A stretch of 64,000 bases of DNA from Mogibacterium sp. (GCA_017433975.1 JAFRGD010000031.1:1-64000); one strand, 5' to 3'; positions 16,989-25,931 are shown, counted from the first letter of the stretch. Numbers and translations: made by a program. Notes: generated by a model from the letters alone, not told the origin.

Positions 16989-18920
16989 ATGAGCAAAAAA
17001 CAATTCAAGGCCGAGTCCAAGCGGCTCCTCGACCTGATGATCAATTCCATTTACACCAACAAAGAGATCTTCCTGCGGGAGATTATCTCTAACGCCAGCG
17101 ACGCGATCGACAAGCGGTACTACAAAGCCGCGTCCGAAGGCCGGACCGGTCTGTCGCGCGACGACTTCTTCATCCGGATCGACCGCGACGACGAGAACCG
17201 CACCCTGTCCGTCACCGACAACGGCATCGGCATGACCGCGCACGAACTCGAGGACAACCTCGGCGTGATCGCGCGGAGCGGCTCCCTTACTTTTAAGAAA
17301 GAGAACGAGGACGCGATCAAGGACACCGACATCATCGGCCAGTTCGGCGTCGGCTTCTACAGCGCGTTCATGGTCAGCAAAAACATCAAGGTCATCTCCC
17401 TGGCGGACGGCGAGACACAGGCTTACAAATGGGAGAGCGACGGAACGAGCGGCTACACCGTCGAACCGGCGGAGCGCAGCGAAGTCGGAACGACGATCAT
17501 CCTGACGCTGCGGGACGACACGGAGGAGGAGAAATACAGCGAATACCTGACCGAGTTCAAGATCCGCGACCTCATCCGCAAGTACTCTGACTACATCCGC
17601 TACCCGATCCTCATGGAGATCACCGACGTGCGCGAAAAGGCCGCGACCCCGGAGGAGCGGGCCGCCGAGGGCTACGAGCCGGAGTACGAGGACTTCAAGC
17701 ACGATATCACGCTCAACAGCATGGTCCCGCTCTGGAAAAAGAAAAAATCCGAGATCACCGAGGAGGAGTACAACGGCTTCTACCGCAACAAATTCCTCGA
17801 CTGGAACGACCCGCTCAAGGTTATCCACACCAACGTCGAGGGCGTGATCTCTTACGACGCGCTGCTGTACATCCCGAGCGAGGTTCCGTTCAACTATTAC
17901 GCGCACGACTGGAAGCGCGGGCTGCAGCTCTATTCGAGCGGCGTCCTGATCATGAGCGCCTGCGAAGACCTCCTGCCGGAGTACTACGGCTTCGTCCGCG
18001 GCCTGGTCGACTCGCAGGACCTCTCGCTCAACATTTCGCGTGAGATGCTCCAGCACGACCGCCAGCTCAAGGCCATCGCGCAGCGTCTGGAGAAGAAGAT
18101 TCGCGACACCCTCCTCGACATGCAGGAGAAGGAGCGCGACAAATACTGCAAGATGTTCGAGAACTTCGGCCTGCAGATCAAATATGGGATTTACGACAAC
18201 TACGGGGCGAACAAGGACAAGCTGCAGGACCTCCTGATGTTCAAGAGCAGCACGACCGACGAGTACACCACGTTCAAGGAGTACATCTCGCGGATGGCGG
18301 ATGACCAGAAGTTCATCTACTATTCCGCGGGCGACACCCCGGAGAAGCTCGCCAAGATGCCGCAGATGGACCCGTTCAAGGAGCGCGGCTACGAGGTGCT
18401 CTTCTGCTCGGACGAGATCGACGAGTTCGTGATCAAGATCCTCGCGCAGTACGACGGCAAGTACTTCAAGAGCGTCTCTGACAAGGACCTCGGCTTCGAG
18501 ATCTCCGACGAGGAGAAGAAAGCCGCCGAGGAGCGGAACGAACAGGCGAAGGAAGTCCTCGCGGCGGTCAAGGAAGCGCTCGGGGACGACGTCGCTTCGG
18601 TCATCGTCTCGACGCGGCTCAAGGACCACCCGGTCTGCTTCGCGAGCGGCGAGGGCCTGTCCATCGAGATGGAAAAAGTCCTCAAGGCGCGGGCGGAGGC
18701 GATCGGCGAAAAGACGGACGACCTCAAGGCGGAAAAGATCCTCGAGCTGAACGCGGACCACAGTTTCTTCAAGGCGCTCCAGGCGGCCGTCGCGCAGAAC
18801 AATAAGGAAAAGATCGAGGACTACGCGCGGCTCCTGTACGACCAGGCGCTGATCATCGAAGGCATGCCGGTCCCGGATCCGGTCGACTTCAGCAAGCGCA
18901 TTTGCAAACTGATGAAATAG
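16989..18920 (+). CDS. htpG: Hsp90-family chaperone HtpG
   Basis: The 643-residue protein shows the GHKL ATPase landmarks: NASDAID (Asn and Asp of the ATP pocket), DNGIGM and GQFGVGFYS. The middle domain carries the conserved arginine in NISREMLQ, and the C-terminal dimer domain has the usual length. It acts as a cytosolic ATP-dependent dimeric chaperone, expected to hand clients to or from DnaK. A CIRCE site just upstream puts it in the HrcA regulon together with the dnaK operon at 26-31 kb. The start is the ATG at 16989. Confidence 0.96.
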   Translation: MSKKQFKAESKRLLDLMINSIYTNKEIFLREIISNASDAIDKRYYKAASEGRTGLSRDDFFIRIDRDDENRTLSVTDNGIGMTAHELEDNLGVIARSGSLTFKKENEDAIKDTDIIGQFGVGFYSAFMVSKNIKVISLADGETQAYKWESDGTSGYTVEPAERSEVGTTIILTLRDDTEEEKYSEYLTEFKIRDLIRKYSDYIRYPILMEITDVREKAATPEERAAEGYEPEYEDFKHDITLNSMVPLWKKKKSEITEEEYNGFYRNKFLDWNDPLKVIHTNVEGVISYDALLYIPSEVPFNYYAHDWKRGLQLYSSGVLIMSACEDLLPEYYGFVRGLVDSQDLSLNISREMLQHDRQLKAIAQRLEKKIRDTLLDMQEKERDKYCKMFENFGLQIKYGIYDNYGANKDKLQDLLMFKSSTTDEYTTFKEYISRMADDQKFIYYSAGDTPEKLAKMPQMDPFKERGYEVLFCSDEIDEFVIKILAQYDGKYFKSVSDKDLGFEISDEEKKAAEERNEQAKEVLAAVKEALGDDVASVIVSTRLKDHPVCFASGEGLSIEMEKVLKARAEAIGEKTDDLKAEKILELNADHSFFKALQAAVAQNNKEKIEDYARLLYDQALIIEGMPVPDPVDFSKRICKLMK

Positions 18921-18929
18921 TGGTACAAT
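18902..18929 (+). promoter_or_regulatory. Possible promoter for the Mrp gene
   Basis: TTGCAA (18902-18907), a 16-nt spacer and an extended -10 TGG-TACAAT (18922-18929) overlap the htpG stop codon. It would start transcription near 18936, ahead of the Mrp start at 18982. Confidence 0.45.
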
Positions 18930-18981
18930 AATTTAGGTTACTATGAAAAGGCCGGATCGTCCGGCGCAGATGGAGGAAATC

Positions 18982-19872
18982 ATGGCAGAGTACGAAGAAT
19001 ATAACAAATATGGTGAAGTTCCGGAGGATTGCACGCACGACTGCAGCACCTGCAGCGCGAACTGCTCGTCGAGAAGTGACGGACCGGTCGACTTCAGCAA
19101 GCCTTTGAACGGCGCGAGCAGCGTCAAAAAAGTCATCGCCGTCGTCAGCGGCAAGGGCGGCGTCGGCAAGTCGATGGTCACCGCGCTCAGCGCGGTCGCG
19201 GCCAACCGGCAGGGCTACAAGGTCGGTATCCTGGACGCGGACATCACCGGCCCGTCCATTCCAAAGATGTTCGGCCTGCACGGCCTCGCGGACGTCAACG
19301 AGATCGGGATCTTCCCGATGAGCACGCCGACCGAGACCGAGATCATGTCGCTCAACCTGCTCGTCGACGACGAGTCGGCGCCGGTCGTTTGGAGAGGCCC
19401 GGTCATCGCCGGCGCAGTTACACAGTTCTGGACCGACGTCATCTGGGGCGACCTCGACGTCATGTTCATCGACATGCCGCCTGGCACGGGCGACGTTCCG
19501 CTCACCGTTTTTCAGAGCATCCAGGTCGACGGGATCATCATCGTGACCTCCCCGCAGGAGCTCGTAACGATGATCGTTCAGAAAGCCATGAACATGGCCA
19601 ACCTCATGAACATTCCGATTCTCGGCATCGTCGAGAACATGAGCTACCTCGAGTGCCCGGACTGCGGCCGCAAGATCGAGATCTTCGGCAAGAGCAAGGT
19701 CGACACCGTGGCCGTCGGCTACGGCATCCCGGTCCTCGCCAAGCTCCCGATCGATCCAAAGCTCGCTGAGCTCGCGGACGCGGGCCGCATCGAGTTCACG
19801 AGCTCCGACCTTATGGAGGGCCCGATTCTCGAGCTCCTCAAGGACGTCGAGCCGACCGTCTACGAAGCGTAA
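18982..19872 (+). CDS. Mrp/NBP35-family P-loop ATPase, Fe-S carrier
   Basis: The 296-residue protein has a deviant Walker A SGKGGVGKS (56-64), DADITGPSIPKMFG, and a C-terminal ECPDCG pair that bridges a [4Fe-4S] cluster between subunits in this family. An N-terminal cysteine cluster (C17, C21, C24, C28) is also present, as in eukaryotic NBP35 and some bacterial and archaeal homologues. It likely assembles or delivers Fe-S clusters to the many Fe-S enzymes encoded nearby. The ATG at 18982 is chosen because GGAGG lies 6 nt before it; in-frame ATGs at 18943 and 18970 are less well placed. Confidence 0.9.
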   Translation: MAEYEEYNKYGEVPEDCTHDCSTCSANCSSRSDGPVDFSKPLNGASSVKKVIAVVSGKGGVGKSMVTALSAVAANRQGYKVGILDADITGPSIPKMFGLHGLADVNEIGIFPMSTPTETEIMSLNLLVDDESAPVVWRGPVIAGAVTQFWTDVIWGDLDVMFIDMPPGTGDVPLTVFQSIQVDGIIIVTSPQELVTMIVQKAMNMANLMNIPILGIVENMSYLECPDCGRKIEIFGKSKVDTVAVGYGIPVLAKLPIDPKLAELADAGRIEFTSSDLMEGPILELLKDVEPTVYEA

Positions 19873-19910
19873 CATACAAACCCAGCAATACATGTTGCTT
19901 TGAGAAAAGC

Positions 19911-19945
19911 GAAACCGAGGCCATCGCGGCCCCGGTTTTCTTTTG
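19911..19945 (+). terminator. Terminator after the Mrp gene
   Basis: GAAACCGAGGCC pairs with GGCCCCGGTTTT (one A-C mismatch) across a short loop, followed by CTTTT. Confidence 0.75.
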
Positions 19946-20068
19946 TCGAAAACAGGGATTTCGCTGTCGGATTTGTGCACGATTCTGACCTATGAAAAAG
20001 TTCGAAAATCAGTATACTTAAGGAACAACTGGTTTTGGATAACGCAACTCGTCTCGAAAGGACTGTAT

Positions 20069-20887
20069 ATGTATTGCTGCAGCAATCAAGAAATGGAAAA
20101 GGAACTGGAATACTTGATAACCATCAAAAGCAGATGCACACAATATTTGCGGAAAACATCATATTACGAGAATGAAACGCTTTCTGTAGACCGTCGTGGG
20201 AAGACGCCGAAGTACACAATAAAGATGAACAAAGACGGACTGCGCAAAGAGGTTTATATTGGTGATGCCGATAAGCGAGTCGATATCGTATGTGCCCGCC
20301 AGGTCATCAAAACGGTTCTTACCCGTATAGAGTGTCGGATTCGTCACTTAAACAAAACGCTTTCTGTTTATCAAACGATCAACCCGAACTCGTTTCGCGA
20401 TCATCTTCCATATGCGTATCGTGATATCCCTCGGGTCGTGTTTGATATTCTTGAAATTGCGGATATGTCTGCTGTTGACAACTACGCTTTTTCGGATAAT
20501 TCGATGAATTTTTATCCTGAGCACCTGATTCATTCGACTTCGACCGGAGAACTGCTTCGTTCCAAAGGGGAGCTTGTGATTACGTATATACTTGATAAAC
20601 TCGGTATCAAGTACGAATACGAAAAAGTCATGGAGGTGAATGGAAAACTGGTGGCGCCGGATTTCCTGCTGACATCGCCCGATGGTACAAAACAAGTAAT
20701 TTTAGAATACTTTGGAATGATGGGCAATGAAGAATATAGAAAGAAAGCTGCGGAAAAGATTGCAATGTATATTGAAGCCGGCTTTATTCCAGGAAAGGAT
20801 ATTTTGTTTATATTTGATGACATGGACGGCGCTTTTGATGGACAAAAGGTGGAACAGATGCTGCGCGAGTGGGCGGGAATCAGATAA
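20069..20887 (+). CDS. PD-(D/E)XK-nuclease-like orphan protein
   Basis: The 272-residue protein is not one I can name. The C-terminal third has a plausible PD-(D/E)XK core: Glu in RSKGELV (E168), APDFLL (D198) and ILEYFG (E213, with Phe where Lys is usual). Similar E...PDF...EYFG arrangements occur in DUF and Vsr-like nuclease relatives. The N-terminal half is charged and helical. The ATG at 20069 has GAAAGGA upstream; the longer frame from 19943 is less likely. A+T content and codon choice differ sharply from neighbours, suggesting acquisition by transfer. A DNA-processing or defence role is possible but unproven. Confidence 0.6.
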   Translation: MYCCSNQEMEKELEYLITIKSRCTQYLRKTSYYENETLSVDRRGKTPKYTIKMNKDGLRKEVYIGDADKRVDIVCARQVIKTVLTRIECRIRHLNKTLSVYQTINPNSFRDHLPYAYRDIPRVVFDILEIADMSAVDNYAFSDNSMNFYPEHLIHSTSTGELLRSKGELVITYILDKLGIKYEYEKVMEVNGKLVAPDFLLTSPDGTKQVILEYFGMMGNEEYRKKAAEKIAMYIEAGFIPGKDILFIFDDMDGAFDGQKVEQMLREWAGIR

Positions 20888-21277
20888 AGCATCTTTCGCA
20901 TAAGGAAATATCCACCCACAAAACAAATTACTGCATCTGGATGGAGATAAACGAACTGCTGCTTGGTTTTTTCAAGGTGGTCTCCACCTAAACATGCTGA
21001 GCTTCTTCGTAAGATGGAGAACAACGATCGATAAGCACTGGTTTGATGAATGAGAACAGCAAAACGTTCTGTTTTTTCTTTCTCGTTCAACGAGAGACTC
21101 CACCAGATGACTAATAAAGAATCGATAGGTGGAGAAAAACCTGTAAAACCGGGTTGATGATCGTTATTTTTCTACCTGAAGATAGGGTTACGTTATGTAG
21201 GGTAGAAAAAGGTCAAAAGAGTTGACGCGACGGGAGACTTAAAACAATAAAGTCAGCGTATGAAAACGGAATAGAGG
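20888..21277 (+). other. A+T-rich intergenic stretch without a supported gene
   Basis: No open frame with a ribosome binding site is credible here. It contains a 10-bp inverted repeat (21167-21176 with 21201-21210) and several short A/G-rich hairpins such as AGGTGG-TC-TCCACCT. Composition resembles the preceding nuclease-like gene rather than the pot operon, so the stretch may belong to the same acquired segment. Confidence 0.5.
21167..21210. repeat. Perfect 10-bp inverted repeat
   Basis: TTTTTCTACC (21167-21176) and GGTAGAAAAA (21201-21210) are perfect complements 24 nt apart. The element could be a hairpin ending upstream transcripts or a remnant of an inserted element. Confidence 0.6.
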
Positions 21278-21305
21278 TTGACATTGCACCAAAGAAGAGT
21301 ATAAT
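21278..21305 (+). promoter_or_regulatory. Promoter of the regulator-potABCD operon
   Basis: TTGACA (21278-21283), a 16-nt spacer and TATAAT (21300-21305): both hexamers match consensus, so a repressor is expected. Confidence 0.85.
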
Positions 21306-21312
21306 GAGGTTA

Positions 21313-21343
21313 GTTTAGAAATACTAAACAAAAAATTTAGTAT
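21313..21343. promoter_or_regulatory. Overlapping inverted repeats, putative operator
   Basis: GTTTAG-N5-CTAAAC (21313-21329) overlaps ATACTAAA-N7-TTTAGTAT (21321-21343). They cover the expected start of transcription, where a repressor such as the adjacent cupin HTH protein could bind. Confidence 0.55.
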
Positions 21344-21417
21344 CTTGTGTCGAATCAATCATGTTCAACTACATGTTGTGCCCGTGCGTGTACGGCTGCG
21401 GACAGAGAGGGGAACGG

Positions 21418-21951
21418 ATGGAGATCGGGGAACGCATCAGAGCACTGCGAATCGAGCGCGGCCTCACACAGGAGGAACTCGCGGACCGGGCGGAGTTGTC
21501 AAAGGGCTTCATTTCACAGATGGAGCGGGATTTGACATCCCCGTCCATTGCTACGTTGGAGGATATTCTGACGTGCCTCGGCACGGACCTCAGCGCTTTT
21601 TTCTCCGGCGGTGAGAGCCGGCAGACCGTCTTTACGGAGGAGGACTACTTCGTGAAGCGCGACCAGGACCGCCTGAACACGATTGAATGGATCGTCCCGA
21701 ACGCGCAAAAGAACCGCATGGAGCCGATCCGCCTGACACTCGAGCCGGGCGGCCGCACGATGCCGGACGACCCGCACGAGGGCGAGGAGTTCGGCTACGT
21801 TATCCGCGGCAGAATCACGGTTCACATCGGCAAGGACGAGTTCGCCGCGGACGCGGGCGACAGCTTTTACCTCTATCCGGAGAAAGAACACTACATCACA
21901 TCCCAGACCGGCGCCGAGATCATCTGGGTCAGCGCACCGCCGAGTTTTTAA
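21418..21951 (+). CDS. XRE-family regulator with C-terminal cupin domain (PuuR-like)
   Basis: The 177-residue protein has an N-terminal helix-turn-helix (GLTQEELADRAELSKGFISQ, about 15-34) and a C-terminal cupin with PHEGEEFGYVIRG and GDSFYLYP. Such regulators often sit at the head of polyamine uptake or catabolism operons and sense the polyamine through the cupin. The ATG at 21418 follows AGAGGGGAACGG; the longer frame from 21361 adds a Cys-rich peptide without support. Fifteen nucleotides separate it from potA. Self-regulation through the palindromes at 21313-21343 is inferred. Confidence 0.88.
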   Translation: MEIGERIRALRIERGLTQEELADRAELSKGFISQMERDLTSPSIATLEDILTCLGTDLSAFFSGGESRQTVFTEEDYFVKRDQDRLNTIEWIVPNAQKNRMEPIRLTLEPGGRTMPDDPHEGEEFGYVIRGRITVHIGKDEFAADAGDSFYLYPEKEHYITSQTGAEIIWVSAPPSF

Positions 21952-21966
21952 TCAAGGAGAACTGTT

Positions 21967-23055
21967 TTGAGCGAGCTTATCAGACTGGAGAACATCAGCA
22001 AATCCTTTGAGGACACCAACGTCCTCAACAATATAAATCTGACGATCAACGAGAACGAATTCGTCACGCTGCTCGGCCCGTCGGGCTGCGGCAAGACGAC
22101 CACGCTCCGGATCATCGGCGGCTTTGTGCAGCCGGACAGCGGCCGCGTCTATTTTGACGGGAAGGACATCACCGACCTCCCTCCAAACAAGCGGAACGTC
22201 AACACGGTCTTTCAGAACTACGCGCTCTTCCCGCACATGACGGTCGGGGAGAACATCGCGTTCGGCCTCCGCGTGAGCGGCAAGCCGGAGCAATACATTA
22301 AGGATAAGATTAAATACGCGCTCAACCTCGTCAACCTGAACGGCTTCGAGAACCGCCGCATAGACCGGATGTCCGGCGGCCAGCAGCAGCGGATCGCCAT
22401 GGCGCGCGCCATCGTAAACGAGCCGCGGGTGCTGCTGCTCGACGAGCCGCTCGGCGCGCTCGACCTCAAGCTCCGCCAGGAGATGCAGTACGAGCTCGTC
22501 CGCCTCAAGAACGAGCTGGGCATCACGTTCATCTACGTCACGCACGACCAGGAGGAGGCCCTGACGATGTCGGACACCGTCGTCGTCATGAACAACGGCC
22601 TGATCCAGCAGATGGGCACGCCGGAGGAGATCTACAACGAACCGGAGAACGCCTTCGTCGCGGACTTCATCGGCGACAGCAACATCCTGTCCGGCCGCAT
22701 GGTGCGGGACAAACTGGTCAACATCAACGGCGTCGACTTCCCGTGCATCGACGGGTCGGACAACGGCTTCCTGCCGGGCCGCGAGGTCGACGTGGTCATC
22801 CGTCCGGAGGACATCGACATCGTCCCGCCGGGACAGGGCATCCTGAACGGAACGATCATCAGCAAGCTCTTCATCGGCGTCCACTACGAGATGCTGGTCA
22901 AGAGCGAGACGGGCAGCGGCTTCGAGTGGCTGCTGCAGAATTACGACTCGTACGATGTCGGCGAGAAGATCGGCATGTACGTCAAGCCGGAAAACATCCA
23001 GATCATGCACAAACCGAAGTCCGAAGCCGAACAGGCCATCGAACTCGATCTGTAA
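21967..23055 (+). CDS. potA: Spermidine/putrescine ABC transporter ATPase
   Basis: The 362-residue ATPase has Walker A GPSGCGKTT, Q-loop TVFQNYALFPHMTV, signature MSGGQQQR, Walker B VLLLDEPLGALD, and the H-loop in VTHDQEEAL. A C-terminal TOBE-like regulatory domain contains VVIRPEDIDI, as in PotA. The start is a TTG at 21967, 7 nt after AAGGAG. It energises import through PotBC, with PotD as receptor; all four genes are contiguous here. Confidence 0.94.
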   Translation: MSELIRLENISKSFEDTNVLNNINLTINENEFVTLLGPSGCGKTTTLRIIGGFVQPDSGRVYFDGKDITDLPPNKRNVNTVFQNYALFPHMTVGENIAFGLRVSGKPEQYIKDKIKYALNLVNLNGFENRRIDRMSGGQQQRIAMARAIVNEPRVLLLDEPLGALDLKLRQEMQYELVRLKNELGITFIYVTHDQEEALTMSDTVVVMNNGLIQQMGTPEEIYNEPENAFVADFIGDSNILSGRMVRDKLVNINGVDFPCIDGSDNGFLPGREVDVVIRPEDIDIVPPGQGILNGTIISKLFIGVHYEMLVKSETGSGFEWLLQNYDSYDVGEKIGMYVKPENIQIMHKPKSEAEQAIELDL

Positions 23056-23097
23056 CAACTTCTGCGCGGCACGGCCGCAACGATAAGGAGAACTGAC

Positions 23098-23913
23098 TTG
23101 AAACTCGGAAAGCGCTGGTCAGCGCCATTCATCATCATGATCATCGCCGGCACGGTCATCCCGATCTGCTCGATCGTGTACTACGGCTTTACGTCCCGCA
23201 AGGGCGGCTTCACCCTGAGCAACATCACGGCCATGGCGGAGCCGGAGCACCTCGAGGCGCTGGGGCTGGCGCTTTTGCTTGCCCTGATCAGCACTCTGGT
23301 CTGCCTGATCCTGGCCTTCCCGATGGCCATGATTCTGCGGGAGAGCAAGTACGGTAAGCAAGGCTTCATGGTCTTCGTGTTCATCCTTCCGATGTGGATG
23401 AACTTCCTGCTCCGGACCATGGCGTGGCAGGTCCTGCTCGAGCGGAACGGGGTCATCAACTCCGTCCTCGGCGCGATCGGACTGCCGAAACAACAACTCA
23501 TGAACACCCCGGGCGCGGTCGTGCTCGGCATGGTCTACGACTTCCTGCCGTTCATGATCCTGCCGATTTACAACGTCGTGTCCAAGATCGACAACCACCT
23601 CATCGAGGCGGCGTACGACCTCGGCGCCGACAAAGCCTACGTGTACCGCAAGGTCATCATCCCGCTTTCGGTTCCGGGAATTGTGAGCGGCATCACGATG
23701 GTCTTCATCCCGGGCCTGACGACGTTCGTTATTTCCAACATGCTCGGCGGCGGCAAGATCAACCTGATCGGCAACATCATCGAGCAGGAATTCACGGTCA
23801 ATTCGAACTGGTACCTCGGGTCGGGCCTCTCGCTGGTCATGATGATCTTCATCATCATCAGCATGCTCCTGCTCGCGAAGTTCGACAAGACCGGCGAGTC
23901 GAGTTTCATATAG
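23098..23913 (+). CDS. potB: Spermidine/putrescine ABC transporter permease PotB
   Basis: The 271-residue membrane protein has about six helices and the binding-protein-dependent permease EAA-type loop EAAYDLGADKAYVYRKVIIP, which docks on PotA. The start is a TTG at 23098 with AAGGAGAACTGAC upstream, the same ribosome-binding layout as potA. The 42-nt gap after potA contains nothing notable. The N-terminal KLGKRWSAPF leads into the first helix, as in other PotB proteins. Confidence 0.93.
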   Translation: MKLGKRWSAPFIIMIIAGTVIPICSIVYYGFTSRKGGFTLSNITAMAEPEHLEALGLALLLALISTLVCLILAFPMAMILRESKYGKQGFMVFVFILPMWMNFLLRTMAWQVLLERNGVINSVLGAIGLPKQQLMNTPGAVVLGMVYDFLPFMILPIYNVVSKIDNHLIEAAYDLGADKAYVYRKVIIPLSVPGIVSGITMVFIPGLTTFVISNMLGGGKINLIGNIIEQEFTVNSNWYLGSGLSLVMMIFIIISMLLLAKFDKTGESSFI

Positions 23914-23928
23914 GGGGAGGTGACCGCG

Positions 23929-24717
23929 ATGAAAAAAGCATTCAGCTCCATCTACATGGTAATCATGATGCTCTTCCTGTACCTGCCGATCGTGACGCTG
24001 GTCGTGCTTTCGTTCAACGAGAGCAAGTCCATGGCAAAGTTCACCCGCTTCAGCCTCAAATGGTACGAGGAGATGCTCGGCTCGAGAATGATCATGAGCG
24101 CGATCAAGAACACGTTCACGATCGCGATTCTGGCCGCCCTGATCGCGACGATCATCGGCACATTGGCCGTCATCGGCCTCGACGCGATGACGGTCCGCTC
24201 GCAGAATATCCTGCTCGGCTTCAACAACATCCCGATGCTCAACGCGGACATCGTCACGGGCATCGCGCTGATGCTCTCGTTCCTGCTGTTCGGCGTCTCG
24301 CTCGGCTACAAGACGATCCTGTTCTCGCACATCACGTTCTGCATCCCATACGTGATATTGTCGGTGCGGCCGCGGATGAACAAGTACACGGACACCTTGT
24401 TTGAAGCGGCGCTCGACCTCGGCGCGTCCAGGGGATACGCCTTCCGCAAGATCATCATGCCGGAGCTCTGGCCGGGCATCACGTCCGGATTCCTGCTGTC
24501 GTTTACGATGTCGGTCGACGACTTCATCATCACGCACTTCACGCGCGGCGCCGGCATCAACACCATATCGACCCTGATCTACAGCCAGGTCAAGGTCGGC
24601 ATCCGTCCGTCCCTCTTCGCGCTGTCGACGGTGATCTTCGCGGTCGCGCTGATCGTCCTGCTCGTCGTCAACATCCTTCCGGGCCGCCGTGCAAAGCGCG
24701 CCGCCCTGGAAGTATAG
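23929..24717 (+). CDS. potC: Spermidine/putrescine ABC transporter permease PotC
   Basis: The 262-residue permease has six helices and the EAA loop EAALDLGASRGYAFRKIIMP. SFTMSVDDFIITHF is a conserved PotC stretch. The ATG at 23929 lies 8 nt after GGGGGAGG; the GTG at 23920 inside the ribosome binding site is rejected. It pairs with PotB to form the channel. Confidence 0.93.
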   Translation: MKKAFSSIYMVIMMLFLYLPIVTLVVLSFNESKSMAKFTRFSLKWYEEMLGSRMIMSAIKNTFTIAILAALIATIIGTLAVIGLDAMTVRSQNILLGFNNIPMLNADIVTGIALMLSFLLFGVSLGYKTILFSHITFCIPYVILSVRPRMNKYTDTLFEAALDLGASRGYAFRKIIMPELWPGITSGFLLSFTMSVDDFIITHFTRGAGINTISTLIYSQVKVGIRPSLFALSTVIFAVALIVLLVVNILPGRRAKRAALEV

Positions 24718-24730
24718 CCAGGCGCAAGCA

Positions 24731-24761
24731 GGTGAAAAAGGGGACGGTTCCCAATTTCACC
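24731..24761. repeat. REP-like imperfect palindrome in the potC-potD gap
   Basis: GGTGAAA (24731-24737) pairs with TTTCACC (24755-24761). Inside, GGGGA pairs with TTCCC around a CGG loop, separated from the outer stem by an AA/AA internal loop. The GGGGACGGTTCCC core resembles REP-like palindromes I recall from many Bacillota genomes. Confidence 0.6.
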
Positions 24762-24800
24762 TCTCAGTATCAAGCTTTTGCAACAAGAAAGGAGACTGCG

Positions 24801-25871
24801 ATGAAAAAGAAAATTGCGGTAATCGGGCTCGTCTTTGCCATGGTCTTCACGATGACCGCGCTGACGTCGTGCGGCGGCGGAAGCGGCGCCGGCGAGAACG
24901 GTGAGGTCTACGTATATTGCTACGGTGACTATTTCGACCCGGAGATCATCGAGGACTTCGAGGCTGAGACCGGCATCAAGGTCATCCTCGACTCCTACGA
25001 TACCGCGGAGGAAATGTACCCGGTCATCAAGAATAACGCGGTGGACTACGACGTCGTCTGCACGTCTGACTACATGGTGGAAAAGATGATCAAGGAGGGA
25101 CTCCTCCAGCCGGTCGACAAGTCCAACATCCCGAACCTCGAGAACATCGACCCGGTCTACCTCGAGAAGTCCGAAGTCTTCGACCCGGGCAACCAGTACG
25201 CCGTGCCGCACATGGTCGGCGTCGCCGGAATCGTTTACAACAAGACCGAAGTCGGTGACACCGTCATCGATTCATGGGCGGACCTTTGGGACCCGAAGTT
25301 CGCGGACAGCATCGTCATGCCGGACAGCGTGCGCGACGACTTCATGATCTCGCTCCGCAAGCTCGGCTATGACCAGAATACGACCGATCCAAAGGAGATC
25401 GAGGCCGCAGCCAACGAACTCATCGCGCAGAAGCCTCTGGTCTACAAATACGCGAACGACGCCGCCCGCGACCTCCTGATCGACGGCTCGGCCAACATCG
25501 GCGTGGTTTGGAACGGTGAGTACGCTTACATTCTAGATTACAACGACGACATCGGTTACTGTGTCCCGAAGGAAGGCACCGAGTTCTTCATCGACTCGTG
25601 GGTCATCCCGGCCAATGCAAAGAACAAGGCCAACGCGGAGGCCTGGATCAACTACCTCTGCGAGGCCGACGTCGCGGCGACCAACTTCGAATACCTGTAC
25701 TACACGACGCCGAACAAGGCCGCTTACGACCTGATCGACGAGGAATACCTCAACAACCCGGCGATCTTCCCGACGGAGGACATCCTGGCGCGGTGCGACA
25801 GCCTCCGGACGCTCGACGACGAGACCATCGACGTCTACAGTAACTACTGGAAGCAGGTCAAAGCCAGCTGA
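24801..25871 (+). CDS. potD: Spermidine/putrescine-binding lipoprotein
   Basis: The 356-residue protein starts MKKKIAVIGL with a lipoprotein signal ending LTSC, followed by a Gly/Ser-rich linker. The mature part is a periplasmic-binding-protein fold of the PotD type: VYCYGDYFDPEIIEDFE at the N-terminal lobe and GSANIGVVWNGEYAYI around the binding cleft. It should sit on the outer membrane face and deliver polyamine to PotBC. The ATG at 24801 follows AAAGGAGACTGCG; the longer frame runs through the REP-like palindrome and is rejected. Confidence 0.93.
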   Translation: MKKKIAVIGLVFAMVFTMTALTSCGGGSGAGENGEVYVYCYGDYFDPEIIEDFEAETGIKVILDSYDTAEEMYPVIKNNAVDYDVVCTSDYMVEKMIKEGLLQPVDKSNIPNLENIDPVYLEKSEVFDPGNQYAVPHMVGVAGIVYNKTEVGDTVIDSWADLWDPKFADSIVMPDSVRDDFMISLRKLGYDQNTTDPKEIEAAANELIAQKPLVYKYANDAARDLLIDGSANIGVVWNGEYAYILDYNDDIGYCVPKEGTEFFIDSWVIPANAKNKANAEAWINYLCEADVAATNFEYLYYTTPNKAAYDLIDEEYLNNPAIFPTEDILARCDSLRTLDDETIDVYSNYWKQVKAS

Positions 25872-25931
25872 TGCGCGGTCGGACACAGCTCCGATTTCAC
25901 CGAAAATACACAAAAAACTTCACATACTCCG

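Noticed and set aside
16851..18761. Antisense open frame of about 636 codons opposite htpG
   Set aside because: It would erase the CIRCE promoter and htpG; composition is that of a reverse-strand shadow.
19943..20068. Longer start for the nuclease-like gene
   Set aside because: The upstream codons overlap the Mrp terminator and lack a ribosome binding site; the ATG at 20069 has GAAAGGA at proper spacing.
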